Source of the DNA: Mortierella sp. BCC40632
Taxonomy: Eukaryota > Mortierellomycota > Mortierellomycetes > Mortierellales > Mortierellaceae
Length of the DNA stretch: 64,000 nt
Reading direction: 5' to 3'
Assembly: GCA_011634665.1 (NCBI GenBank)
Contig: WAEK01000015.1
Coordinates: 976,501-1,040,500 of the forward strand
Shown in pieces: positions 12,570-24,067 of the stretch. Below the pieces are notes generated by a model, which ran no database searches, had not been told where the DNA came from, and saw nothing but the letters and a program-made list of their open reading frames with translations. The first letter of the stretch is position 1; each line of letters opens with the position of its first letter. Position numbers and translations under genes: made by a program.

Positions 12570-12834
12570 CGCGCGCACCCCCTTCTTCCTCACCTCTGTG
12601 TAGAGCTGGGGATTGCCGCCCCATGCATTGTTGTCTCTGCTTACCTTGTTAAAGCGCTCACGTAGTGCAGGGGGGAAGAGAGAGTCTATTTCCGTCTGAC
12701 AACGACGTTTCCGATGTGTACGAGAGTGTGTGTGAGTGTGTGAGAGAGTGTGAAAACAGAAAACAGACTCGTATTGCACCACCCAAAAGTCAATGTACCA
12801 GAAACATTGCATGTGCCTGTTCTCTCAACTTACG

Positions 12835-12866
<32 letters not shown>

Positions 12867-13655
12867 ACCAACTTTAGGCACACTGTTGATTTTACTGGGA
12901 GCAATCATGATTGGGCTCTTTGGTGTGGTGCCCGAGCCGAGTCATTCACTCGAAGATCTAATTGCACTTTGGAAACGACCTGCCTTTATTATCTATTTCT
13001 CGCTGGTCGAGTTCACGGTTGTCAGTCTCTTGATCGGGAACCATGTCGTGGAACAGATGCTGAAGCGGCGCTTGAATGCGGATCTTGATAGCACCTTGGT
13101 CGTCTCCAACAACACTCTTTCTCATCCAACCACAGGATCTGACGTGGCTAACCTTGGTGTCGGAAGTTATCAACAATCTCATCCACCACTGCAACAACAA
13201 CAACAGCAACAACAACATCCACCTCACAACATGACCCGATATCATCACCACAGTACTAGTAGTTCGGACGATAGTCTTCCTGAAAGCATCGGTACTAGTC
13301 ACGGACATGAGCATAGCAAAAAGGCCTTTGGAGGAGGCATGGCCAGTTTTGTCGGAGCAAAAGCACTTTGGAAGATCAGTCCCACACACATCAAGACATT
13401 GCTTGGAATCTCGTATGGATGTGTTGGAGGAATGCTTTCAAGTCAGGCCCTTTTGTTTGCCAAGAGTGCGATCGAGTTGTTGATGTTGACGGTGATTGAA
13501 GGACAAAATCAGTTTGAGAGCCCATTGAGCTGGTTCCTGGTCATTGCGCTGGGTGTCACTGCCATCCTTCAGGTAAGAGAAAGAGAAAGAAAAGGCGGGA
13601 AAAAATATACACAAAGTTATCATCCAAGTGGGACCGTGTCCTGACTTTTTTCTCT

Positions 13656-13691
<36 letters not shown>

Positions 13692-14399
13692 CGTGGAACA
13701 TGTTAGCTCTATTATCTTCACCACGGACTTCGACTTTGCGACACCGTCCTGTTGGTCCCACTCTCATTCTGTGCATACAACGTCTCTTGCCTCTTCAACG
13801 GACTCGTCTATTACAACCAATGGGGTCGATTGTATTGGTGGCAAATCTTGTTGGTACTCTTTGGTATCTGTCAAGTACTGATCGGCGTCTTGGTCTTGGC
13901 CTGGCGCCCCGGATTGACAGGAGGCATGATCGATTATGGAAACGAGACTGGCAGTATTGTCAATGACGATGATCTAGACGAGGCCACATTATTGTTGCCC
14001 AATGCCTCCCGACCTACAACACCACGACATAGTACCATCTTTTCATTCAAGAATGGTTATGGAGGTGATGGAGAAAGGATGACAGGGGAGAGAGTAGGTC
14101 GAGAACGACGAGATTCTTCCATGGATGCTCGGAATCTAATTGAGGGATTCGAGATGTATGATAGTGATGAGAATGATGAAATCGAGGAAGATGAAGGAGT
14201 AGATGATCCAACAGGAAGGCAACAGAGACAACGACGTTGGTCCGGAGCATTGGAACAGATCCAGGGACAAAGTCCAGGACAAGGACAAGACCAAAGGCTA
14301 ATTACTCTGGTTTCAGAGGATGACACAGAACGACGGGATCATTCTCCATCGTCACTGTTACAATCTCCTAAAGCAGTATCCTTTGTCAAGTCTAAATGA
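11301..14399 (+). CDS. NIPA-like (DUF803) magnesium transporter
   Basis: Three exons (11301-11820, 12878-13572, 13707-14399) give 635 residues. The first 70 residues are Asn/Ser/Gly-rich and probably cytosolic. Hydrophobic helices then follow in the DMT-superfamily pattern of NIPA proteins: one near FVVGISIAVATSFIQSLG, then segments including IGYLPVIILAPLGAVTLV and, across the exon 1/2 join, TLLILLGAIMIGLFGV. Two long soluble inserts interrupt or follow the membrane core: a Gln/His-rich loop in exon 2 and an acidic Ser-rich tail in exon 3. Known family members move Mg2+ across the plasma or endosomal membrane. The first intron is 1057 nt, but the protein joins across it without a gap, so no exon is missing. 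The transporter family is confident; the ion is inferred. The stop is only 137 nt from the convergent IDE-like gene. Confidence 0.9.
12101..12171. repeat. (TCTTT)n pentanucleotide repeat
   Basis: About 14 tandem TCTTT units in the first intron of the NIPA-like gene. This is a classic minisatellite-like tract that should be length-polymorphic. Confidence 0.95.
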
Positions 14400-14535
14400 C
14401 ATTAATTTAAGTAAATACCAAAACAAAGGCTAGAAAATGGATCACCAGCTGAGCTTTTATATGTCACCACGTACTTTTTATTGGAAAGAGGAGAGAGGAA
14501 GAGAGAAAAGGGAGAGAGGGAGAGGGAGAGTACAG

Positions 14536-17500
14536 CTAGAGCTTGGAAAATCGCAAGAGGTCAACAGAAGGAAAGGGAGCCCGACTCAACTCGAGACCTG
14601 ATTTAAACTCGGCAACATCCGTCACAAGAACGGTCCTTGACTTGAGTTTCATCCCCTCGGAATCTGAGGCTGGAGGTGGGAGTTTCTGAGATCGGATATG
14701 AACCGACAACTTTCTGGTTCTCGATTCCACACCTTCCACCCATGGCTCCTCATAGAGACTGTTGTTCTCTGAAGGGTTTGAAAAAGGTGTAGAAGCCCCA
14801 TCCGAGTCTGGCAATGGTCGAATCCACTCTTGGAAAAAGAGTCTTGCCATCTCGACCGTGGTCTTGTCCATCGCCTCCACATCTCTTTCACGTTCATCAA
14901 ATTCATAAAAACCTGACCAGATCTGGGCCCAGTATCGACTGGTTTCCTCCATCAGGTTCTTGTCCTTTTCAAGTTTACGATCCTTGACAGATTGGACTTG
15001 ACGTTCATACTCTTTGGACGTCATGTTCTCGAGCAGCTCTCGGATCCTCGTTTCCAAAAGAGCCTCGATTCGGCTCTCAAGGTAAATCGGGTCTCGCTCA
15101 GACTGGACCACAATCTTAATTCCGAGCGATCCATTGTGCCTTCGTACTCCACTTGCCACAATGTACCCGAGCTGTTCTTTGGTTCGAAGCTGATTAAAAC
15201 AAGGCTCCTGAATGACCTGCGCAAGAATTTGGACCATGGCTCGGTTCATGATCACCTCGGTTACATTCGTCCTTGTTGGTACACGAGAGGATCCGATCTG
15301 GAGATAGTATTCAATTCCAGAGTTGAGATTGTCTGCATTGGCGACTGGCCTTTGATACACGGCCTGGAGACGTTCGGGGAGAAGCGTGGACCGCCGAGCG
15401 ATCAGCTCCGAAGGGACAACTGCCCGGGCCGAGAATCCCTCTTCGACAATGGCTCCAGCTTCCAAGGCCTGTGTAGTGTTCATGTTTCCATGAATCAAAC
15501 CCTCGATATGAAGTCTAGAGAGAAGTTCTCGATGAAACTGCTTCATCTCTTCTGGGCTGATATCTTCCTGGTCAAGCTCATCCAGCAATTCGTGATAGGT
15601 CCACTGTCGATCTTCATTCAGGTAAGACATGAAATACTCTGCATGTGTCCGAGGGTTCTCTTGGTCTTGATTCCGCTGAGTCCGCTGGACTAGGTCCTTG
15701 ATCCGAGGGAATCGGTCTGGGTCCACATCAAATGTCTTCATTTGCTCGATCACTGTGCGAAGCAAGAGCGTCGCCTTGTCATTATAACCCTCAATCTTGA
15801 TCACCAGTCCTTCATTCGTGCTTGTCACTGAGAATTTCAGTCCGGCTACTTCAGCTGCATAGGCTGCCTCCATCAGATTATCCTGGACCAGCTCTGCAAA
15901 GAGCATTGACTTGAGTCTATTGCGTGGTGTCGAAGCGGAAACTGGGGACCGAAGTCGGAAATAGAGATGGACCTTGGGAACCCAAAAGATGTCATCCTTT
16001 TTGTGCCAGATCCGTGACAAAGGTGAGTGCTTTAGGAGTGTGGGGTGTAGTTGAGGGGTTGGGGCTGGTTGAGGTTGATGGACTTCAAAGTTTTTAGGAA
16101 TAAAGTCGTTTGGTGCAGGAAAGTGGAGCTCTGGGTTCAGTTCGAGACTTTTTAGTCTCTATTGGAAGGAATAAGTAAGGAGTTGCATGTTAGCATTTTT
16201 TTTTTTTTTTTTTTTTACAAAGCAAAATTTTTTTTTTTTCTATCGATCAAGGAAGAAAGGAAGAAAGCAAGAAAACAACAACAACTGCTACTTACCTGAA
16301 TGAGCCCCGGAGAAACATCTTGAAGATGATACTCTGTTCCATACCATCGTTCCGACTCGGTAAACTTGTTTCCAGGGACAATAGATGTGTTCTGAGTGAC
16401 AACCCGACCGACCCAGCGATCTACCGTCATATACTTGTCGAGGTATTGTGCAACCAGATTTCCATGAGCGCCCCTCACCAATGCTGGTCCCGAGATGACA
16501 TGTTCTGGAGCATAACTCATTTGAAGCTGTGATACCAAATCTGTCACATATGTCGCTGCTGGAACCTTCTCTTTGAACCTGAATGTGGTTGCAGCCATGG
16601 CGCCAGTCTAACAGAGAAAGAGAAGTTCTTGATGAGTGTTGGCATTTTAATATCAAAGGAAGCCCCCGCCCTTTTTTTTACACATCCCTGTTTTTCTGAG
16701 GCATATTGGTCAAAGGTTCCAGATACTTGCCTCGAACCAGATGTAATCTTTGACGCCTTCCCGTCGCATCATTTCAATATATTGAAAGATAATCACTGTC
16801 ACGTCCTCTTGGTGTACCAGGCCCTCATCTGTCAAATCCACATTGACTTTCAGAAAGGCGTTCCCAATTCCTCCATCGGACACTGCAGAAGACAAGCCAT
16901 TCGCCCACCCCTTTTTCTTCAAGAGTGACAAGATAGAACCTGGACCTTCATGTCCGAGCAAGAAGGTAATGTATCGTGAAGGAGGTGTGGTATAACAAGA
17001 GATCTCATCCCCAAACAAAAACTTGATTTCGAGCGACTTGCTGTCCATCACTGGCTTTGCGTACGCCGTTTTCTGTATCAACATGAAAAGGGAATAGGAA
17101 GAATTGATTAAAACTCGAAGCAAGTCCCCTACATGATGGAAACACCTCATTGTCAAACATGTGCTTACAAGAAACTCTTTTGTTGTTAGAGGTGGATTCG
17201 GATACGACGGAGGTTTGATGTTGAGGTTCTTGACATCGGAAAACTTTTCGACCGCCCACTTGGTGAGTTGGTCCAATGGTTCTAGGGAGATCATCGAGTG
17301 GAGTCATGTGGTTCATGGTTAGTGTGTCCAAGAGTGCAGAGTTCTACTGCAAACTCGCTTTTTTTTTTTTTTTCTTTCTTTCTTTCCCCTTTTCTCACCT
17401 TGACTAAGAATGACAAGCTTCATAATGTTGGAAGAATAGTACTTGTGATAAAACTTGATGAGTTCATCACGGACATTGATTTTTTCCTTTTGAGGTGATT

Positions 17501-17692
17501 CCCGAAGTGTAATCAGATTTCCTGTACTAAAATGCCAATATGGGTTCTCTCGACTGGAAAGATGTTTTCCTAGTTGAAAGAGTCGACGCGAGTCCATTTG
17601 TAAATTTCGTTTGAATTCCGAGTCAACAGCTCGGAGTTCTCGGTCGGTACTACTTTCATTAAACGCTGGAGAGATGAAGAATTGTGCGAATC

Positions 17693-17728
<36 letters not shown>

Positions 17729-18621
17729 GATATGGGATCGAGATTAGCATCTTGAAAGAAAAATAAAATAAAATAAAAAAGGCTTCGCGGGCTTGGGCGC
17801 AGTCATCAGCGGAGAATATTTCTCAGGGATACACTCTTTTACAAGCGAGAAAAGGCTTGCTCCTTTTTTTTTTTTTTTTTTTTTTCCTTATCCTTACCTG
17901 TCCAGTGCACCCTCGAGGAAAGCATTAGCAACCTCAAAGTAAAATTGAGTAAGCTCCAAGCCTGTGGAGGCATTGGATCGACCCGAATGGAGGGAGAGGT
18001 ATTCTTTATAGTCGTTTTCACGCGGGTACTTTGCTGTTCCCAAGAAAAGCAGATGCTCAAGATAATGGGCTAGTCCTTGAAGATTATCCTATGGTCACAA
18101 ATGAGAATTGTCATGACGAGGACGATGGTTAAATTATATGGAGGAAGAGGTCATCGTTCAGAAGAAGCTGAAAAGCACGTCATCCTTACGGGATCACTAA
18201 GGTGTCCAACATGGACACTCAGGGCAGCTGCAGACTTGTCCGTGTCCTTGTCATGAATTAAAAGCACCTCAAGGCCATTATTCAGGAGCACGAGGCGGTA
18301 ACTCCGGTCATCGTTGGCAGAACTCTCTATCCCTTTTGTGAATACGGCGTGGGTTTTATCGGGTGCAAGCTCATATCCTTCCGGAAGTGGAACTTGCTCT
18401 GCAGTTGTTGCTGTCATGGTTGAATGAGAAAACTTTGGTGGTAAAGCTTGTCGGGTAAATAGACCTCTTGTCCTTAGCTTTGCTCCTATGTCCGAGGATA
18501 TCTCTTGGAAACTCTTTGAATCTGTTCCTGACTCTGGGCTTGTATGGGAGATGTGAGGCCATGAAGTGACCACAAGGGGCATGTGAAGAGCAACAGCGAT
18601 GACGATGATTAGTCGTTTCAT
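14536..18621 (-). CDS. Insulin-degrading-enzyme / Ste23-type M16 metalloprotease
   Basis: Seven exons in coding order: 18621-18190, 18088-17898, 17691-17399, 17281-17169, 17072-16731, 16607-16296 and 16158-14536, giving 1101 residues. The inverted zinc motif HYLEH is at 152-156. The third zinc ligand, Glu in AVDSEF, falls at 233, which is 77 residues after the second His as in human IDE. FAQFFISPAF precedes it, and the C-terminal inactive M16 halves are complete. The family degrades short peptides inside a closed chamber; yeast Ste23 and Axl1 also process a-factor. The start is the only in-frame ATG upstream of the conserved part. It opens with a hydrophobic stretch (RLIIVIAVALHMPLVV) resembling a signal peptide, and a second Met (MTATTAEQVP) lies just before the domain. 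Exon 5 ends at an apparent GC donor. Ste23 has about 1027 residues. Confidence 0.94.
17693..17728. repeat. T11/A25 palindromic run at an IDE-like acceptor
   Basis: On the plus strand eleven T are followed by about 25 A. In the minus-strand transcript this is a U run followed by an A run directly before the AG of exon 3, so the 3' splice site sits at the foot of a possible U/A hairpin. Confidence 0.8.
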
Positions 18622-19219
18622 TTTGGAGCAGGCATGAGAATGAATGAGCAGACAGAGCAAACAAGGAAGGAGAACATTAAAAAAGGAGGAATGTTATGCG
18701 ATCGAGGACACTCACCTGGCGAATGTCGAGATCCGTGAATGGGTGGATGATGGAAGGTGGAATAAAGAAGTAATACAATAACCTCGTTCAGGATAAGCAG
18801 TGGTCACGGAACGCGTGGCCTGCGCGGTCTTTGCTCCCACATCTGCCCATCACATATCATTCAATCTCTCTTCCTTGCGACGCGACGGAGGAGGGGGGTT
18901 GGTGGAGTAGGGATACGGGACGCGTGAGCATCCTGTTGTCCATAGTTTCTCCGCCCATTTTCTCCAAGAATGGGCCTAGGCGTCTTTTTGGTTCCAGTCC
19001 ATGCCTAACTTTGGGGGAGGTGGGGGAGAAGAAAAGCCTGTTGTCCTTCTCTGTCTCTCTATCTATCTCTTCATTCTTTCTTTCTCTATTTATTTTATTT
19101 CCTTGTTTCTCTTTCTCTCTTTCTTTCTCTCTCTCTCCTCTCTAGCCTCTCTCTCTCTCTCTCTCTCTCCCTACCTCGGCAAATATCGCACTTTAGAACC
19201 CGTCCGTTCTTGCTCTCAA
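18622..19219. other. Divergent promoter region
   Basis: This lies between the minus-strand IDE-like start and a plus-strand secreted ORF. It has no coding support. The plus strand turns strongly TC-rich from about 19040 to 19170, which matches the leaders seen before plus-strand genes elsewhere in the window. Confidence 0.5.
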
Positions 19220-19474
19220 ATGCTCCAAACGCGTTTCCTTATCCTCGGTGCAGTCATGACCATCATTGCTTCCGCTGCGCCACTCTCCATCTCTCTTGCA
19301 CGAGACTCGGTGCTCCGTTCAACGTCTCTCGGCGCACAGGACCTGATTAGCCATAGTCAAGTGGGCTCTGCGCCAGGAAGGGAGCCAGGAGTAGAGTCAT
19401 CTCAAAGTAGCCATGCTGTAGTGATTAGTATTAGTGCAGGCGTACCTCTCCCCCCCGTTCCAGGGTTGATCTGA
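19220..19474 (+). CDS. Possible small secreted protein, 84 residues
   Basis: This is a short intronless frame with a textbook signal-peptide profile: a basic n-region (MLQTR), a hydrophobic core (FLILGAVMTIIASA) and a plausible cleavage site at ASA-AP. The mature part would be about 60 residues, Ser-rich, without Cys, and I do not recognise it. Support besides the signal peptide: a TC-rich leader ends just upstream, as for other plus-strand genes here, and an AATAAA at 19563-19568 follows the stop by 90 nt. It is divergent from the IDE-like gene. It could also be the first exon of a longer gene or a chance frame. No function is assigned. Confidence 0.4.
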   Translation: MLQTRFLILGAVMTIIASAAPLSISLARDSVLRSTSLGAQDLISHSQVGSAPGREPGVESSQSSHAVVISISAGVPLPPVPGLI

Positions 19475-20843
19475 TTCGTGACCAGGCCACGTCAAAAATC
19501 AAACGAGGAGTGGCGTCTTTGCCAGCGAGGTGTGGAGAGCCAGGTAAAGGAAGTAGACGGGGAATAAACACAGACATTTACAAAGACGAACACAGACACT
19601 CTCTTATGTTCTGTGGAAGCTAATGCGGTGGTTGTGGACTGGAAAGACAGAAAGAATATGGAGGTAGGCAGGAGAAAGGCGAACGAAGAGAGAGTGAGAG
19701 AGAGAGAGAGAGAGCCCTTTGATGCAGTGTTCCTTTGTGGCGTGGTTAAGGTTTCTCATCCACATGTCAGTAAAAAGTCTGTTATTCATTCGTTTTCCTC
19801 GCCTACCCTGTCCTGTTGGCTCTCTTTTCTCTCTTTCTTTCTCTCTTCTCTCTCTCTCTCTCTCTTTCTGTCTGTCTCTGTCTCTCTCTGCCCTGGACCC
19901 ACCATGGGCCATGCTGACGCTCGACTGATTTGCTAAGGACCGAGCACTCTCAGGGGGGGAGGGAGGGGTGACATACAAAAATTTCATTTCTGCATTCAGT
20001 CCGACTCGACTCTGGGCGTCTGTGTGTCGGGGCATCAACAGCATTAAAGTGGACAGGAACAAATGGGCGCAAGTGGTAGGCCGTGGAGAAAAGACGTACA
20101 GGGAGCCCTGCGGAAGCATTTTGGACACACTGTGAGAGTGGAGTGGTGGAGTGGAGTGGAGAAGAGAAGAGGCATATGGCAACTCTCTGTTCCTGAGAGC
20201 CGGACAGAGGTGTCGGCTGCTTTGTGTGTCTGTGTGTGTGTGTGTTTGCATTTTATATTGTGCGTTTGTGTCCACCTTTGCCTTTCGCCTGTGCTCGGTT
20301 GGTGCTCCTGGGCGCCACCTTTTACCCACTTACTTCTTCTTCATCATCATTCTTATTTTTTTTTCTCCTTTCATCTCTGCACATTGTTTGCCCATCCTCA
20401 TCCTCCATCCTCATTCAACCCTCTACATCCCCCTCTCCTCCTTTCGCATCCCCACATTCTCTTTTCCATCCTCCAAGGTAAACTAAAGCAGACAGCAAGG
20501 CCCTTGAAAAAAAAATACAAGCGCCGATAATAGGGGCGGGCTGTGTGTGTATTTTCACTCCTCCACAACGGCTCTCCACAGTTGCGCTGTAAATGAGAAA
20601 GAGAGGGGGGGCAGATGAGCAGAGTAGCGCCCAACCATCGAATCCATCCATCACTCCACCATCTGCCACTTGTCCATTCCTCTGCCTTGTTAGACCATAC
20701 ACTGACTCGACCTATCTCTCTGTCATCCGGAATCTCTACTAAACAGGCGCTAGCTTCGATAGCGGTAGTCAGTCAACTCCGTTAGCAAAAAAGAAAAAAA
20801 AACTCTTCAAGGCATTCGCCGATCGTCTCCTTGACATCCAGGC
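19475..20843. other. Intergenic region and leader of the coiled-coil gene
   Basis: No coding frame is convincing. TC tracts occur near 19820-19890 and 20330-20470. A plausible 5' UTR intron runs from a GTAAAC donor at 20478 to a TTAG acceptor at 20693. The last part leads into the ATG at 20844. Confidence 0.45.
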
Positions 20844-23690
20844 ATGACCGTCGAGAACCCTGCAGAGGCCGTAGCCACACCAACGGATCTCAAGGCGGGA
20901 ACGGACATCCCCCCTCCTGAAAAGGCCCCCCAATCAGCCGTGGCTTCTGTTCCGATCGAGTCTGTCATTGCTACGAACGATGACATGCACCCATCGGATG
21001 CTATTGTCGCCATTGGTAACGACGTCCTCGCCAACGGCCCTTCGGCCCATGACTCTCACTCTCCAGAGTCGAATACCCCTCGGTCCTCGGGATCAAATGA
21101 CGATACCCTTCTCAATGGCACGAACGGAGCCAGCCGCTCCGGCAGATTTGACGACCACAGCAACGACGATGATGCCGAGAGCGACGTCTTTCAGGATGCC
21201 ATGGACGATCTCCCTGCTACCAAGAAGCTCCACCAACGCCTTTCTACTTATTCACCCCAGGTCCGCGAATCCGAGGAATGGCTCCAGATTATGCAGGATT
21301 GGGACCGTGTCATGGCCGAGAAGCGCATTCAGGATGCAAAGCTTCATCTAGTCGAGCAAGAAAATAAGCGGATGAAGGGTCAATTGGTTGATCTCGAGTC
21401 CGCCAAGACCGAGGCCGAAAAGGAAACCCAAGAAAAGTTGGTCAAACTTGAGAAGGAGAACAAGGAGCTCCTGGCCAAGGCCAAGGATCCTGCCAAAGAA
21501 AAGCAGGCCCTCAAAAATCAGCTTGAAGAAGCCGAGGCTGAGAAGGAGCTCTTTAAGCTCATGTTGGAGGAGACTGAGAATGAAAAGAAACGTGTCGAAG
21601 TCAAGTTGGCCCAGTTTGAGAACGAGAAAGAGACCTGGAAACGGACTAAAGAAAAGGCTCAACAACTCAGGAATCGATTGAGACTCAAGGCAGCACAATT
21701 TGCACTTGTCTCGACCACCTCGACAGCCTCGTTGCTTGGGGAGGCAGCCGAAGGATTGGATGGGGCTAGGCCAGACAAGGAACGGAAGCGACTGATGGAT
21801 CAAGTACATTCGTTAGAATCAGATCGGTCCAAGTTGGCCGCAATGGTCAAGGATACCATTGGCGACAGCTTTTTCGGTGAATCGGGATCTTCCAAGTATG
21901 CGATCGATGTCTCGATGCTCTCCCATCAGGAGTTGGCCTCAGAGAACAAGAAGCTTCATGGTGAGCTTCAAATGTCCAAGGTCGAATACTCGCTCCAACA
22001 ACGCCGAAATGAAGCGCTTGAGGTTACTCTTCATGATGTTCGTGTTGCGCTTGCCAACTCGGAAGCTCATGCTGAGAGTCTTGAACTGAAGAAATATGAT
22101 CTTCAGGACAAGCTCAAGGCATCCGAAGGATCTCTTGACCGTGCACGTATCGAGTCAACTCGGTACCAAGGACTTCACAAGGAAGTCCTTGAGAAGAATG
22201 AGAAACTCGACCGAGAGCTACAGGTTATTAAGGCTCGTTTCGAGGCCAAGGACCGTGTCCTGATCACTACTCAGAAGCAGCTTTCTGCTGCCAAGGCTGA
22301 CGGCGGCCTTCTCAAAACCATTCGTCGAGAACTCGAGTCTGTCCTCTTTGATTACAACATTGTTGTACAGCACTTTATGGATATCCAAGTTCAGGCGATC
22401 GGAGCCAAGGCTTTGGCTAACTCGCTGAAGAGACAGTGCAATGATCTCCAACAACAGTTGAACCATTACCGATCCATCCTACTTGGCATCAAGTCCTTTA
22501 ATAATAATGATCCTATCAAATCACCCACAGTCACGACGCTTCGTTCCGAGTTCCGAGTTTTGCTGGAGAAAGTTCAGGAGGAGCATAACAAGCAGGTGGA
22601 TAAGGAGCGTGCAGACAAGTCCAAGGCACAAGACTGGAACCGCAAGCTGCGAATGGAGAAGGACTTTAATAAGCTTGAGCTTCAGAATCAGATAGAGAAA
22701 TGGCGTCGAGTCTCAGTCTACTGGGAGGACAAATGGCGCAAGACTGCAAACGATCTGCACGAGGCTGTTACTACCGGCACTTCTTCCGAGGTGCTCTTTG
22801 AGCTCGCAGGTCATGCTAACGCTACCACCACCAACGCCACAGGGTCGGCGACAGGATCTCCAAGGGCGAGTCAGAACTTCCTCCAGTCAAAGCGAAGATC
22901 GCTTGCAATCTCCACCTCATCCCTCAATGGTGGTAACCACGATCAGCCCATGACACCTTCGGCGATGAAGCAACAGATCCTGGAGAGCAAAATGCGCACG
23001 GCCTCCTCATCATCACTGACCTCGTCAGGAGCCAACGGCACTGGCCCGTCGCCCAAATCGCGTCCTCAAAGTACCTCTTTCTTTCTCTCTTCAGCACAAT
23101 TCTCGGCCACATCTTCTGGAAACTCGAGCAATGTCACCTCCATCTCGTCAGCCGGCAATTCAAATGCGCCTTCAACAGCAACTCTAGCTGTAGGAGCCAT
23201 TACAGATTTGGTTTCTAATATGAAGCCATTCTTGAGTCGAACCTTATCTCAGACGTCAGGTAGTAGCACCACTTCCTTGTCGCCTACAGGGTCAGGGTCA
23301 GGATCAGCCGCTGCAGGAGGATCTCTTGTGGGAGCAGTGGGTATGGGACCTCGAGGTCCTGTCTCCCCTTCCTCTCGACTGGCAGCAGCACAGAGTCTTC
23401 GGACGCCCATTGCTGCAGGACTCCCGTCTAGTGTTCCAGGAGTGAGTTCGATGGGTAGTAGTACACCTTTGTCCAAGACCACCATTCGATCGCGAAACAT
23501 GGCCACATCAGCTATCGGCACAGCTCGGTCCCAGACGTTGCAAAGTGGTTCGAGTGGTACGACAGAGGCCAGCAGGGTAGCTCAATCGCGAGCCAACTCC
23601 AGTATCTCGGCGACTGCACGGTCTGTTGACCAAGCACTAAGCGAGTCTGATCAACTGAAGGCAGATATCCGACGGATGCTCAATCGATAG
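20844..23690 (+). CDS. Large coiled-coil protein of unknown function
   Basis: A single exon encodes 948 residues. About 110 acidic and Ser-rich N-terminal residues are followed by a long heptad-rich coiled coil from about residue 135 to 640, very rich in Glu, Lys, Leu and Gln. The tail of about 300 residues is Ser/Thr/Gly-rich and disordered, ending in a short helical segment (SDQLKADIRRMLNR). No motor, kinase, IQ or membrane segment is visible. The helical region resembles cytoskeletal or organelle-tethering scaffolds in general, but I cannot tie it to a named family, so no function is given. The start is the first ATG after the pyrimidine-rich leader, and codon use is normal for the neighbourhood. 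Confidence 0.88.
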   Translation: MTVENPAEAVATPTDLKAGTDIPPPEKAPQSAVASVPIESVIATNDDMHPSDAIVAIGNDVLANGPSAHDSHSPESNTPRSSGSNDDTLLNGTNGASRSGRFDDHSNDDDAESDVFQDAMDDLPATKKLHQRLSTYSPQVRESEEWLQIMQDWDRVMAEKRIQDAKLHLVEQENKRMKGQLVDLESAKTEAEKETQEKLVKLEKENKELLAKAKDPAKEKQALKNQLEEAEAEKELFKLMLEETENEKKRVEVKLAQFENEKETWKRTKEKAQQLRNRLRLKAAQFALVSTTSTASLLGEAAEGLDGARPDKERKRLMDQVHSLESDRSKLAAMVKDTIGDSFFGESGSSKYAIDVSMLSHQELASENKKLHGELQMSKVEYSLQQRRNEALEVTLHDVRVALANSEAHAESLELKKYDLQDKLKASEGSLDRARIESTRYQGLHKEVLEKNEKLDRELQVIKARFEAKDRVLITTQKQLSAAKADGGLLKTIRRELESVLFDYNIVVQHFMDIQVQAIGAKALANSLKRQCNDLQQQLNHYRSILLGIKSFNNNDPIKSPTVTTLRSEFRVLLEKVQEEHNKQVDKERADKSKAQDWNRKLRMEKDFNKLELQNQIEKWRRVSVYWEDKWRKTANDLHEAVTTGTSSEVLFELAGHANATTTNATGSATGSPRASQNFLQSKRRSLAISTSSLNGGNHDQPMTPSAMKQQILESKMRTASSSSLTSSGANGTGPSPKSRPQSTSFFLSSAQFSATSSGNSSNVTSISSAGNSNAPSTATLAVGAITDLVSNMKPFLSRTLSQTSGSSTTSLSPTGSGSGSAAAGGSLVGAVGMGPRGPVSPSSRLAAAQSLRTPIAAGLPSSVPGVSSMGSSTPLSKTTIRSRNMATSAIGTARSQTLQSGSSGTTEASRVAQSRANSSISATARSVDQALSESDQLKADIRRMLNR

Positions 23691-23996
23691 ATTTTAAGAA
23701 AAAAGAAAAAAATGTGACTGTTCTGTCAGTTGGAGTAAAAAAAAAAAAAAAAAAGAAGCTTGCCGCTTTTTTGATCACATTTCCTTCTCCCTCCATTAAA
23801 ATCAGGATCGCCACTACTCGTCAACCCACATTCATCAAATAAAATAAAAAAAAGCCAAGGAAAAACTTTTTAACAACTCTCTATCAGGAGGAAGAAGAAT
23901 CTGAAAAACAAAAAAACACAAGGAAATCCGATTCTCTCATTCACAAGGCAAACTCTGCCGATCATCATTTTCTAGAAGCCGCTGTCCACCAGTCAT

Positions 23997-24044
<48 letters not shown>

Positions 24045-24067
24045 GCAATTTACACCAAAAAAAGGAT
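23691..24067. other. Short intergenic spacer with CA repeat
   Basis: An A-run occurs near 23738-23755 and a (CA)n tract at 23995-24024 is followed by more A. No gene is supported. Confidence 0.6.
23995..24024. repeat. (CA)n microsatellite
   Basis: About 15 CA units sit just upstream of the RNF220-like start codon, followed by an A run. Confidence 0.9.

Noticed and set aside
19604..20329. A 241-codon minus-strand frame
   Set aside because: The composition is low complexity (His/Thr, Arg/Glu runs) from TG and TC tracts, with no motif and no leader on that strand.
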